In this document: piece after piece, positions 44,663 to 55,988 of the stretch
Layout of the letters: every line of letters begins with the position of its first letter
Position numbering within the stretch: position 1 is the first letter of the stretch
NCBI GenBank assembly: GCA_963210315.1
Contig: OY723254.1
Location: forward strand, 712,379 to 776,378
Source of the DNA: Rhynchopus euleeides
Taxonomy: Eukaryota > Euglenozoa > Diplonemea > Diplonemida > Diplonemidae
Length of the DNA: 64,000 bases
Reading direction: 5' to 3'
The notes under the pieces: generated by a model
The model's input: only the letters and a program-made list of their open reading frames with translations
Told to the model about the DNA's origin: nothing
The model's database searches: none
Position numbers and translations under genes: made by a program

Positions 44663-47600
44663 GCTGCATCCCCTGGTGAGAGGGGTCGCTGCTTCGTGTG
44701 CGCCTTTTTCTCACTGACAACACAAAAACAAGTTCCTTTTTTTAACTTCGCACACTTCTGTTCTTTTCTGTACTCCTGAGCGACAGGACCTCCTTTGGGG
44801 ATGTGATTTGATTTCTGCGCAAAATCCGGCGCATCGCGGGAACCGCACGCTCTGCCCTGCCGAAGAGTGTGGGGTGACATGGCTTCCACAAGCAAGCAGG
44901 CAGGCAGAACGCCCCTGCCGCCTCCCCCCCCTCACCCACTCCCAAAAACTTGCGCTGCCCGCCCATCTTTCTTCTTGTTTTTTTTGAAAACCAAACTAAG
45001 TTTCTTCTGACAAATAAAAACGTTCCGATCCAAAAAGTAACGTCGCGAACTACCGGGGGCTGGGAGAGTGAGTGGGAACAGGGTAGATAAGTAAGTCATC
45101 CCCCGGGGGCACCACTGCAAGGCGGTGTCACGGGGTTCTTTGGGATGTGCACGCAGGGGGGTGGTTTCTAACACGCCTGGACACCAGTTCCAACGAGCCG
45201 GATCAAACTACGCTCTGCGGCATGTGTTGCCGATCCCATCCTTGCCAGACTCTCTAGTTGGCCCGACTCTGAAACCGGTTGCCCCCGACGAATCCAAAAA
45301 CCGACTAGTCGATCCCCCCGACATGCTGCGCCGTGTGATGTAGTCGCGGAAAACTAAGGTACAGAACGTCACTGGGGTGGAGGGGGCGGGGGGGCTTCGC
45401 TCCCGAGCGCCTCAAAAGTGAGCTTCCTCACAAATGCATGTGTCAGACAACAAAAACAGTGTTTGACACCCTACAGGGCGAAGCCCCAGGGGGCAATATG
45501 AAAAACTTTGCGTCTGCAAATCAGGAAGGGGAGAGAAGAAACAGCAGGTATTCGTCGATCGCGAGAACACCCCACGCACACTCCGTGAACGCACCTGCCG
45601 CGGGTGTGGTGTGTCCTGCATGATTTGCATGGCAAAGTTTACGGCGTTGCTAGCAACAACTCCAACAAAAGAAATGGGCCTGAACCCACAGAGGGCTTAA
45701 AATATCGGCCATCGTTCTGGGCCACTGCACAGCAACACTCAAAGCGGTCCCAAAGGAGTGGGATTCCTCTGAGGCAATATGGGGTTCTTCTCGTGGATTA
45801 CCGGTGTGCGTTCGGAGTGAATCCAAAATCCGGGTGTGTGGGAGATAAGCCAGTCAGAAGACTGGCAGAGCCCGCCGCTCTGTGCAAACTGCGTCAGTGT
45901 GCCACACAAAAAGTGCACAGCAAGGGGACCGGGCATGCTTCTGCAACCCGCAACGGGTCCCCGTGAGGGCGTGATAGGAAGCGGGTTCCAACAAAAAAGG
46001 AAGCAGTGCGGCTGGTGGCCATGATGGGACAAAAGGGGCCTGGGGGGCAGCCACACGGAGGATCAAGGCAATGACAGAAAGCAGGGACGGTTCTTGGCTT
46101 TCCGTGACATGTATGTTCGAAATAGTTCATGCGGTATATTTTTTCCAAGCACATTGCATATCGCTGCGAAACAAGGTATCGGGTGTTGCGTTCGTGCACT
46201 GCGGTGCCTGGGTTTGGCCAGGGCACCGCAATCATCCTGCGGCAACACAAATCACGGACATGTGGTTAAGTACCTTCGGGGGTACAGTGAGTGAATCAGT
46301 GTGTCTTGTCGTGTTCGTGAGGACAGCACAAGGCAACGCAACGGCACGTCTGTAGTCGACTTCTCCGTAACAACGAACAATGCCGATTGATGTGTTAGAG
46401 AAATCATCTGAACGGCCTTGCGGCCTTGTGGGGTCCAATCGACACTATTCTCTTCGGAGGCGTTCTGTACGTAAATCGTTCAACTTCCCAGCCAACCTTA
46501 GATAAAGCGTAAGATGCACGGTTTGCAAAGTTCTGCTTTGACCCGATCATAGTTCATCACGACCCCATATTTTATTCGGGGTCTTTACGGTATTGGAAAG
46601 GTGTGGCTGAATCACGAGAAGCAATGCATGCAAAGACTGCAAGAGGATATTCTGATGTCTTGCGGGCACGTTGCACGGCTTCTTCAATGAATCGAGGGGT
46701 TATGTGCGGCATCGGGCATCACGACGATGTTTCCGCACTCGTCGCGTCACGTTCGTGACCGATATATGCACAGTATGTTCTTGGAGGCAAAAGAGCCATC
46801 CTGACGGCTTCACTTCTTTGTTCTGAAGGTCTAATGATTTTGATTCTTGTACAGGAAACTCAAAAATGGGACATTGAACAAACGCGGAGCAAACAATTTA
46901 AGATAGGACAGGCACCAATGGCACCGGCAATGTACGGTTCCGGAACGGTCAAACAAGGCGACAGCTGGACCGGAATGTAATGTGCCTCCAACATCTCAAC
47001 TTATCAAAATAATTGCGAAACAATTGTGCGGATGGCGCTGAAGTACAGTCGTTTGCATTCAGCATGGAGGCCAGAGTCTACGGGTGTAACATCTTCATAA
47101 GATTGCAACAATAAAAAAAACATTCCAGAGTATCGACCGCTCGTACTGCCACTTCGGAGAAAAGATTCCGGTGACCCATAGACGTGGTGTGGTGTAGAGC
47201 ACGGTTACCAGAGATGAATGATACGAAGTTCCACACGAAGGCCGTGTGCTGAGAAAAACACGGCCTCAAATTTGACCTGCCGACATACCCTCTCGCTGGC
47301 AACACTCTTCAGGTTCCGAACGAGAATACTTCACTTGGGCAGCACAAATGATGTTACGGAACACAACACAGGGGCAAAGCGAGTACCTCACGATGACCCG
47401 TCCTGAAAATCAGGGGGGCACCGTCTGGAGAAACTATCGCAGAGTGACCCGGCCTGAGCAGTACAAGGAGTTGAAGCACCGAGTCGCAAGTCTGGTCGGC
47501 TTACCCTTTCCTTTCATCCCTGTTTCTGTCTTGCTGTTTGGCCCCAGTGGATGGGGCCGTGTTTCCCTCCATCACCCTAACGTAAGGTGACCTCCCACAA

Positions 47601-50158
47601 TGTCGCGAGAAGGCGCTTTTTCCCGCGCAGCTTGTTTCTTTTCACAATAACTGATAGAATAGAAGAAGACTTGGGTATTCGCTCCCCGTACACATACACC
47701 AGAAGAAAACCAACCAGCGGGGTACCAAAATCACAAACAAGATCAATCATGACAGGGTTGCCTGCCCAATGTGAAATATGCACCATACATTCATGATGCC
47801 TACACACGGCGGGGAATCGGGAGTGGGGGAAGGCAGTGCACAGCACACCTCAAGGTGGAGAACCCGCCTTGAAAGGGGGCAGACAAGAACATGGACCACC
47901 CTTCAGAGCACGCAAAAAAGCGTCTGTGTCCAAATGATAACATGAAATACTCGCATGGGTCACAATTTGCAAGCAAACCCGGCAGCAACCAGTGGTCCTC
48001 GAAATGTACAAGTCCCTCCTGTTACGTGTTGGTGGCTTTGCAGGGAAAACCCCCAAACCAGGATCAGGAAAAAGAATAACGGGCAGGGTTGATCGCACCT
48101 GATGATCTCAAGGGAAGGCGGGCAGGGAAGGGTCAGAAAGCGACAGCGCCGTGCAGCAGCAGCAACCGCTTTGCGTGTTGGCCAGTGCGGAGCACACGTC
48201 CGGCTTGCTTTGGTTGTAGCGATGACACCATCTGATCACAATGCGGAATGCCAACCTACTGGTTCGTCTTACAGAACCAAACCCCTCCGACTGCCCCAAG
48301 AGCAGACCGGGCGTCGCAATTTTTGTGAACGGCAAAACTTGTCCATTTGACCCTGACAGAAGGTGAACATCTCTGGTCACAACTTAGGCACGCACCATCA
48401 CGGGTTGACACAGAGCAGAATCACGGGTTGTTTTTAAAAGCCGGCACCCAGTGCACCGCACAGCGTTGTGATTTTTTCGGGGGTCAGACCATATTACAAT
48501 GTGGTGCAATCCACCTGCATTGACATGCGGGTGGGTTTCGCGGGGCCTTTCATTCGTTGTATTTTTTGTCGACAATCGCGAGCGAGGCTCGATCTGACCT
48601 TTCATTCAAGATTTATTTTAGTTTGAGGTCTTCGCTGTTCCGAATAGTTCGGCATTTTTCCCGGCAAAAAAAAAGTGTGGCATTTTCCCCCAACACTTCT
48701 TCAGCACGCGAAGCAAAGACTCTCCTTCAGACGACCAAGAGATGGCGTTCAAGAACAACCAGCCTTGCCGTACACATTGCGGGAAGGCAGTGTACTTCCA
48801 TTAGTATCGTGGAGAGAAACGAACACAGTGGGCCTCCAACCCCAAGGTGTGCTGGGAGCGGCGGTTGGAGTGGGGGGTCTGAACCCCCCGCCCCCTGAAA
48901 TGGCGCAGTCGTCCGGATGGGGGGGCCATCGTGTAAGCTAGATCCGTTACTCCACTCAAAAGAAAGACCGTGTCCGAGGCAACTTAGCGAGAGTGATCGG
49001 CCCCTGTCTTGTGACAATATGCTGTGCGGGTAAAAGGCACAAAAAGGGGTACTTTTGCTGGGCGAAAAAGCTTGCACCGTTGTTTCTACGTAACTACAGA
49101 TGCAGCACCCGGGGGAGGGTGGGGGGGGGGGGGGCGGGGGAGGGCAGTATCATTCAAAATCGGTATCGGGGACCGTGTGATGCGCCACACGGGGCCACCT
49201 TGCTGTTCCACAACACAGGGTGGCGAGGGACAGAGGGTGGGGGGGGTGGGTAAGTCCGAAAAGAAGGTTTGTTGGAAGAGAGGGATTTGGTTGGATAATA
49301 AGCAACGAGTAGAATAACGGTACAGAGTTAGTTGATGAATTTGATTGGTATCGACTATCTCCTGCCTGACGCGCGATGCGACCGGTAAGTGACGTGCATG
49401 ATGTTGCCCGAAGGCGCTGTACGCACGGGGGTAGAGAATTATTTCGGTATCGTTATGGTCTCAAGAAGTATCGCCGATCGTTTTGATCAAGAACTTCACC
49501 GTCAGAGAGGGGATCATCTCGTCGATTATTCCATGTGAAACAAGACACCCCCAGGTTCGGGGAGAGGGAAAGAAGCAAGGAACTGAACTGAACAAAACGG
49601 GCAATCAACGAATGGCTCAGGGGAGAGCAGCGCCGCACTACAGACCACCTTTCGTATTGCACCGGTTCGAACACAAGGTATGCGGAAGTCGCCACTCATC
49701 TCTCTGTTGGTGCCGACAACCACAAGCAACAAGGGACTCGGCGACTGAGGCAGCCCTGATATTTTTCGACACACTCAGTGTGGAGGAGAAGCCTCGCTTG
49801 CCAGGACCCACCCCCACCCACCGTGCTCCGCGCCCCCCCCTCCTCATCACAGGCAAAGGGGTGTGGAAGCGTCAAGAAGGGCTGGCAGTGGAACATCTTA
49901 TTGTCATCAACGCCCTTCAACCGCCTGACAGTGACGCACAATGTTCCTTCCGGGAAGGCGAAGGCGTCGCACCCTTTCTTCTGCGAAGCTTCTCGACGAA
50001 TATACTCGCCAAGTCGCAATAGCACGGCACGACGGAGCGATGCCTGAACGGGGTGGGCAGCCCATCCCTCCGCCCTGCAGAGCTTTTTGGCCTCGACCAC
50101 CACAGCCCTGGCGACATGTGTCTTTTAGGCAATTTTTTTTGTTCACATCCTCTCAATT
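44663..50158. other. 5.5-kb stretch without a supportable gene
   Basis: Composition is more balanced than elsewhere and ORFs are short on both strands. A GGTATTCGTCGATCGCGAGAACACCCC block at 45548-45576, with related flanks from 45510, recurs at 57766-57792. A G run lies near 49110-49135. No tRNA, rRNA or snRNA was recognised. Confidence 0.5.
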
Positions 50159-51544
50159 TCATGTGCTGATGTGGTCATCCTCGTCGTCGGAGAAATCACT
50201 GCAGATCGAACCCGAGACGGGCGCCATGTGCACCGACGGCGGCGAGCAACACCCAGCCGCACCGAGCCCAGCGCCTGTCCCCGGCTCCAGCAGGGCGCGC
50301 CGCTCATGGGAGGCACGGCGCGTCACAGGAGAGACAGGGCTGAAGGAGGTGCAGGGCAGCTCAGCCCCGAGCTGGCGGTACTCCTCCCGCAGCGCGTGGG
50401 GGACGAGGAAGCCGATCGGGACCTTGACGTAGTCGGGCTGGACGGACTCCAGATGTTCCGCCCACTCCTCGGAGCTGAAGCTGTCGACACCCAGCGTCAT
50501 GGTCGACTTGAAGGCACCCGACGGATCCACCGCGTCACACGGTGGTCCCTTCGCAACGGTGACACGGTACCCCCCGTGCAGGATGCAGCTGTGGAAGGTC
50601 CACCTGCTCAGCAGGACCCCGTCCACCTTCACGCTGAGGAGGGTAACTTGCACAGGGCCTTCCTGCCCCTCGATCTCCTCCACCGACACGATGCTGAAGT
50701 CAGACCGCGCAAGCTTGAACCTCAGCCCGTCGCCCCTCGCCTTGGCGTAGGCCTCCTTGCATGACCAGAGCAGCGCGAAGCGCTCCTCACGCAGCTCCTC
50801 CGTCTGCTGGCTCTTGATCATGCTGAGCTCTGCCAGGGTGAACGCGCTGCTCAGCTCGGCAATCCCCCCGCGCCGAGGCGTCAGCTCGCGCGGCGCAACG
50901 ATGTCGACCCCCACGAGGAAAACGGGGTCCGTCACGATCACGACGAAGTCCCCATCGTGGCTGATGTTGAAGTTGAAGTTGGGCTGGTCCTGCCTCGAGC
51001 TGTGCGCCATCGCGAGGTACGGCTTCCCACTCTCGGTGCGCCTGATCAGGACATCGTCGTGCTCCACACGGCAGACATCCGCACACGCCTTCCGAGCGAG
51101 CAAGCGGCTCACGAGGGCACGCTTCCTGTCGTCCTCACGGGTGTACTTCTCAATCCCCAACCGCTCCTCCGGAGCGACGAGATCGAGGAGGAAGTTGTAT
51201 TCTGCTTTCCCCAGCATATCCCAATCCTTCAGATCGACGTACCACCGCACGGGGGGGCTTGCAGGCCCGACCGATTCGACCGGGCTGTCTGCCTTAGGGA
51301 TGCAGCTCCGCAGACACATGTTGGACATCTTGCTCTCCAGCTTACCCCGAAGCCTCTCTGATACGGAGAATGACCCAGCCGGGACGCCGCGCCCCGGAGT
51401 GGACACATTCTCGAGGCTCTGCGAGAGCCCGTTCAGCGAGTCGGGCGCATCCTTTTGGAACAGGAGTGACGCATCCAGCTTTTCGTGCCTCGCGTTGTCA
51501 TTCCCGTTGTCCTCCAGTGTCGACGACGCCTGGCAACACCCCAT
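50159..51544 (-). CDS. 4'-phosphopantetheinyl transferase (Sfp/AASDHPPT type) with N-myristoylation-type start
   Basis: ATG 51544 begins MGCCQASSTL and gives 461 residues in one exon. Residues 1-110 are low-complexity. The transferase core has WYVDL (near 100), KALVSRLLARK-like packing at KRALVSRLLARK, FNISHDGDF (near 191), VGVDIV (near 213) with the magnesium-binding Asp, and LLWSCKEAYAKARGDGL (near 260). These are the three conserved Sfp-type motifs. It transfers phosphopantetheine from CoA to the serine of carrier proteins, so the ACPs of the PKS at 1-7022 are candidate partners. Gly2, Cys3, Cys4 and Ser7 form a myristoylation/palmitoylation context, suggesting membrane attachment, which is unusual for the family. 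An acidic C-terminal tail of about 150 residues is extra. Upstream C-tracts ending in CTTTGCAG (near 51590) could be a 5' UTR intron. Confidence 0.88.
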   Translation of the reverse strand: MGCCQASSTLEDNGNDNARHEKLDASLLFQKDAPDSLNGLSQSLENVSTPGRGVPAGSFSVSERLRGKLESKMSNMCLRSCIPKADSPVESVGPASPPVRWYVDLKDWDMLGKAEYNFLLDLVAPEERLGIEKYTREDDRKRALVSRLLARKACADVCRVEHDDVLIRRTESGKPYLAMAHSSRQDQPNFNFNISHDGDFVVIVTDPVFLVGVDIVAPRELTPRRGGIAELSSAFTLAELSMIKSQQTEELREERFALLWSCKEAYAKARGDGLRFKLARSDFSIVSVEEIEGQEGPVQVTLLSVKVDGVLLSRWTFHSCILHGGYRVTVAKGPPCDAVDPSGAFKSTMTLGVDSFSSEEWAEHLESVQPDYVKVPIGFLVPHALREEYRQLGAELPCTSFSPVSPVTRRASHERRALLEPGTGAGLGAAGCCSPPSVHMAPVSGSICSDFSDDEDDHIST

Positions 51545-51599
51545 CTTTCGGCGAAAGGAGGGACACCCACCACCACCCTGCCCCTTCCAGCTGCAAAGG

Positions 51600-51815
51600 C
51601 AGAGGGGGGGGGGGGCGCGCGAGGGGGGGTGGGGGTGGGGGGGGGGTATAACTTTCTCAATAAAAAAACGTGCAGCAATACAGTGAAGACGGGGGCAGCC
51701 TCCCTCACTCAGTAATACGAGGGAAGAACCGGGGGGGGGGGGGGGGGGGGGGGAGGGGATAACTGTTTTGGTTTGTTTCGGGGAAGGGGAAAGGGGAGGG
51801 GGGGGGGGGATGAAA
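51600..51815. repeat. G homopolymers upstream of the transferase gene
   Basis: G runs of 10 to more than 20 lie near 51606-51616, 51640-51650, 51731-51753 and 51800-51810 on the plus strand (C on the gene's strand), within 300 bp upstream of the start codon. Confidence 0.85.
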
Positions 51816-52275
51816 TAAAAAAACTGTCCCACGTGCTTCTGTGGATGCTCCAGGGGGGCACGTGTGTGTGGTGTGTGGTGGGTGTGAGCTCGGCGGGGCT
51901 CACTGGCGAGCTTCCCTGCGGATGGAGGGAGTGTGGGTTGCCGTGTGGCGCACTGCAATGTGGGCGACGCACTCTGGAGGGACCGCCATCCTTCATCTGA
52001 AGAAAAATCACGCCACGCGCATCGACATGCGCAAACCGCAACCCCCACGCCCAGCGCACACCACTTCTTAATGACACCCCCGTTCCTAGCCTACCTACGG
52101 GCCTGCAGTTCTCAGGCATGATGAACTCACAATATGCATAACTAGGAATCAACGGAACTCCTAAAAAAGCAAGGCCCAAGGCCTGACAAACAGGCAGCCG
52201 CCACACCACGCACTCATGGGCGAGGGTGGGTGGGTGTGGGGGAGGGGGGGGGGGGGGGGCAAGGCTGGCAGCAAA

Positions 52276-53080
52276 TTTTTACTGCACTTTACTGCACTTT
52301 ATTTTACTGCATTTTACTGCATTTTATTGTATTTTATTTTCCGGATTTTTGGATAAAGTGCATGGTCCTTAGTGGTGCCTTGGGCTTCGCATACGTACAG
52401 CTGGGAGGACCACTATGGACAGGCCAAATGCTGGAGTCACACCCACTTTACAGAGGTGCAGCCACGTCTGCAAGTTTGCGGACAGCCGCAAACCCGCAGA
52501 AGATGGCAAAAAGTACCGCTCCTGCACGGAGGTTCTCCTGAAGGTCACAGGGACGCACCAAGGCTCCGGCAGAGAATGCAGGCCGGGATGGATGTGCCCT
52601 GCCTATGTTGGGTCGGTGGGTTCGCAGGACCTGATCGGTGCGGCCTCCGCCTGGCTTCAGTCCTGCTTTGAGTGCTTTCAGTCCGCTCTGATGTCCAGCC
52701 TCCCCGAACGGGATGGTGAAGAACCCGTACGCCAGAGCTCAGCTGTACAACGTCCGAGGAAGGTGGACTGCCCACCGCACACCGCCGTGCTGGTCCGCCC
52801 TGGTGCGCCTGCTGCCTGATTGGCCCCGGCACTCGGAAGCAGCATCAAGCATGCCGAACAGCAGCAGGGCGGGCCTGGCGGGGGCACTGCCTTGGTGGCC
52901 TTGTGTTGGCCAGAGTGGGCGGATCAGGGTCCCCTGGCACGGCAGGTCAGCATCCTGCCCACCGTCACGCCGAGCCACCCCTACAACACGCTCTCCTGCA
53001 CTTTATTGCACTTTACTGCATTTTACTGCACTTTACTGCATTTTATTGCACTTTATTTTATTTTATGTTTTTTATTTTTA
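52276..53080. repeat. 650-bp segment flanked by TTTACTGCA-type repeats
   Basis: Tandem ACTGCACTTT/ACTGCATTTT units run at 52276-52342 and again at 52998-53070 in the same orientation. They enclose GC-richer DNA with a plus-strand ORF of about 134 residues (52415-52819) that has no recognisable domain. It may be an insertion between two halves of one AT-rich satellite, or a repeat-flanked element. Confidence 0.65.
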
Positions 53081-53350
53081 AAATGCAGCATTTGTCCAGC
53101 CTTGGGGGGGGGTTTCCACAGAACAACATACATATACACAACTCCTCATCGGGAGGGGTGGGGGGGTGGGGTCACTAAATAACACTCTATGGGGGCGTGT
53201 TGGGGGGCTCTGCGAAGCAGGAAAAGGCACACCCTTTTTAGGGGGGCTCGTATTTTCCAGACTTTATGTTTTGGGTGCAAGTCTTGCCGAGATACACCCC
53301 CGAAATAGTTCAAAAAACAAAGAGGGGCGGGTGATGACCTTCCTGTTTGC

Positions 53351-54793
53351 TCAGTACCTGCGGAGGGATCCAGGCGGCACAATATGTTTGTGGTAGTTAG
53401 AAGAAGCCGTCTCGAAGGCTGTGTCCGACCGGATTCGTTTAACCGGGCCACGCACAAGATGGGTCAGCTCGAGAACCGCAGTTGGCGTGGCATTGCACGA
53501 CTGCACCGCCCCGGGTGGATCCACACTGCACAGATCTATCTGCTGGAGCAGGGCTGCATGCCCATTGCTCAGCGGGTGCTGCAGCAGCAGTGACGCGACT
53601 GCCGACGACAGCGCACCCCAGTGCTGGTTCGAATCGCGCGACCCCCCGTTGTACCACCGCAGCTCCGCGACGTCAGACGCAGCCCTGCCGCTGCTCACAG
53701 CCACAGGCATCATGGGGTACGACGAGGGCAGCGGGGAGTCGACCACCACAAACACAGGGCACCCCTGCGGGAGGCCTCTCAGGGCCTCGGACAGAACAGG
53801 CCCGTCAACCACATCTGGTGAGGCGAGGTTGTCGTACCCTCTGGGGATCAGCACACAACGCCTGTCGACGTCACACGACGGGGCGACAAACACAATGAGC
53901 ACCGCGTCGCCCACACGGGCAGCATCGGCGACGCCGCGCAGCCCCGACACGATGGCGGGGTGGGTGGGCGGGGTGTATGCCGGCACGTCATCCCGCACAA
54001 CGGTCACCCCCCCCCCCGCGAGATGCACGGCCTCCTGGAGCTGGTCGATCTCCGCGGTGATGGCCCGGTTGTGCTTCGCCCCCCGCGCCACCGGGGAATC
54101 CGCAATCCCCACCACCAGGGCCCGCAGCCTCCCCCGGCTGGAGAAAAACGCGTCGAGAAACCCACGCGCCTCCCCCCGCCCCCAGGAGGACGACGCACGC
54201 GGCGGCGGGATCGCCAGGTTGTGGGGCGACGGCACAGACTCGACGGTCATGGTCCCGGCATGCTGCCGCGACGCACCCCCCGCCGACACCGCCACCGCCT
54301 CCTCCTCCACACCCACACCCCCTCCCCGCCCCGCAGGGGCCACCTTCATCGGCGACACCGGCGGTACGCCCGCCTCCGCCACCGACTGCCCGTCCTGCTG
54401 ACCACCACCGCCGCTCGCAAGAGGTGGGACGACCTGCGGGGGCCCCTGCCACCCCGCCCCCTCTGCGTCTGCTGCGGCATCTGCCGTCTCCGCAGCGTGC
54501 TTGCTCTTGACGCTGCCTGATGGGTACGGAGGGCGTGACCCCTGTGCAGGGTGAGAGCTCCGCCTCCGCCTCCCGCTGCTGCTGCGGCGTGGCGAGTTGG
54601 CCTCCGGCGACGCTGCGCTGGGTGGCGGCGGCGGCGGGGCATCCGCAGTGGGTGCCTGCAGGGGGCTGGCGCCTCCGGGGCCCGTCAGGGTGCCCGGCGT
54701 GCTCTGCTGCACCCCGCCCTCGGCGCGGGGTGCGGCAGCGGGAGGCGGCTTCGCTGTGCCCCCTTTTGCATCCTGTGACTCCGCACAGCCCAT
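53351..54793 (-). CDS. Metacaspase-fold protein without catalytic Cys/His (pseudo-metacaspase), N-myristoylation-type start
   Basis: ATG 54793 (MGCAESQDAK) gives 480 residues. About 200 residues of Pro/Ser/Ala-rich sequence are followed by a caspase-like region: LRALVVGI (near 224), the helix AITAEIDQLQEAVHLAG, TVVRDDV, GDAVLIVFVAPSC (near 300), CVLIPRGYDN and GCPVFVVVDSPLPSS (near 349). In metacaspases the aligned motifs are HYSGHG and DSCHSG. Here the His position falls in APSC and the Cys position is Pro, so no dyad remains. The fold assignment rests on the order and spacing of strands; residue-level homology is moderate. Gly2, Cys3 and Ser6 suggest myristoylation and palmitoylation. It could act as a regulator or scaffold. 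The gene lies 1.8 kb upstream of the phosphopantetheinyl transferase, same strand. Confidence 0.65.
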   Translation of the reverse strand: MGCAESQDAKGGTAKPPPAAAPRAEGGVQQSTPGTLTGPGGASPLQAPTADAPPPPPPSAASPEANSPRRSSSGRRRRSSHPAQGSRPPYPSGSVKSKHAAETADAAADAEGAGWQGPPQVVPPLASGGGGQQDGQSVAEAGVPPVSPMKVAPAGRGGGVGVEEEAVAVSAGGASRQHAGTMTVESVPSPHNLAIPPPRASSSWGRGEARGFLDAFFSSRGRLRALVVGIADSPVARGAKHNRAITAEIDQLQEAVHLAGGGVTVVRDDVPAYTPPTHPAIVSGLRGVADAARVGDAVLIVFVAPSCDVDRRCVLIPRGYDNLASPDVVDGPVLSEALRGLPQGCPVFVVVDSPLPSSYPMMPVAVSSGRAASDVAELRWYNGGSRDSNQHWGALSSAVASLLLQHPLSNGHAALLQQIDLCSVDPPGAVQSCNATPTAVLELTHLVRGPVKRIRSDTAFETASSNYHKHIVPPGSLRRY

Positions 54794-55988
54794 CGCGGCA
54801 TGCGGTGCACCGCCCCCACACACACCGGGCCTGGTGGAGGAGGGGTGTGGAGCAAAGGGGTGGTGCAGTGGTGTAGTGGTGGAATGGTTTGGTGTGAGAG
54901 CACAGGCGCCTTCGCAAGAAAGGATCACCCAGGTTCAGGGGGGGGGGGGGGGGTAGGGGGGGCTCGCTCACTCAAAGAGTCCGGGTGTTGTTTGTGCGCA
55001 CGAGCGGCAGTGTGTTGTGGCCCCTGTGAAGGGCGTTGCTGTAATAAAGTGGTTTTGTGTTGCTCTCTCAAAACACACTGCGCGCGGGTACGCTCCCACT
55101 GACTCTTTCGCTGTGACAAGCAAGCTTGTTTGGGCAATGAGGGAATCCGGTCGGAAAAAAATGACGGCGTCGTGCACAGTGAGGACGAAAAAGTTTGGTT
55201 GTGCTCACCTGGCGTGCATGGTATGCGTGTCCATACGTGCGCTGTCAACAAAACGTGGAGGCCACGTCAGGAACACAGAACAGGCAAATAGGCGTATACA
55301 AGGCACCGATGGGTATCCCTCTTAGGCTCTGTGCCCTTGGAAAAGGAGCAGGCAGAGAGGCAGGGGCAAGCAGCGGCGTGTCTGGTTGGGCCTCCAGGAG
55401 TCCAGGAGACAAGGGGGCGGTGGCGGTGGTGACGGGTAAAGAGGGGGGGTGGCGGTGGAGGTGGGGTGACTGCCCCTCGCACCCCCCCCCCCCTGTGTAC
55501 CCACCCAGCCCAGGGGTTCGAATAGAGTAGAACCGTCGGGTCGGGAACAGGGGGCAGGGTTTCCGCTCTTGCAAGCAGGTCGGTGGGGTTTGCGGCAAGA
55601 ATAATTCAAAGCAGAAAGGAAGCCAGGCAGGGTGAACACCGGGAGGGAGCTAACCCTCCCAGGAGCGTGTGTGGGTGTGTGGTGTGCGTGTGTGTGTGTG
55701 TTCGGGGTGCATGTGGGTATCCAAAATACTTCCACACAAAACAGACAAACAAGGCATGCGCGCCTGAGAGAGGCTTTCCTTTGCGGAGACGCTTCTGCCG
55801 GAAGGCATTGCTCCCGCTTCGCTCGCTCACCCCACACAAGGCGGGGGAATATCGTTCCCTTCACGCGAGAATGTGGTATCACCCTGTCCAGCGTCAGGGG
55901 AAAACAGCTCCAAACAACACTGCGTGTGTGGGGGCTCAGGGTATGAAGGCGGCACCCAGCCAGGCCCAGCGTGGGGGGGGGCAGTGAA
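54794..55988. other. Spacer between pseudo-metacaspase and IQ-protein genes
   Basis: A G run at 54937-54954 lies about 150 bp upstream of the metacaspase-like ATG. A GT microsatellite is near 55670-55705. Otherwise there is no recognisable gene or repeat. Confidence 0.5.
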
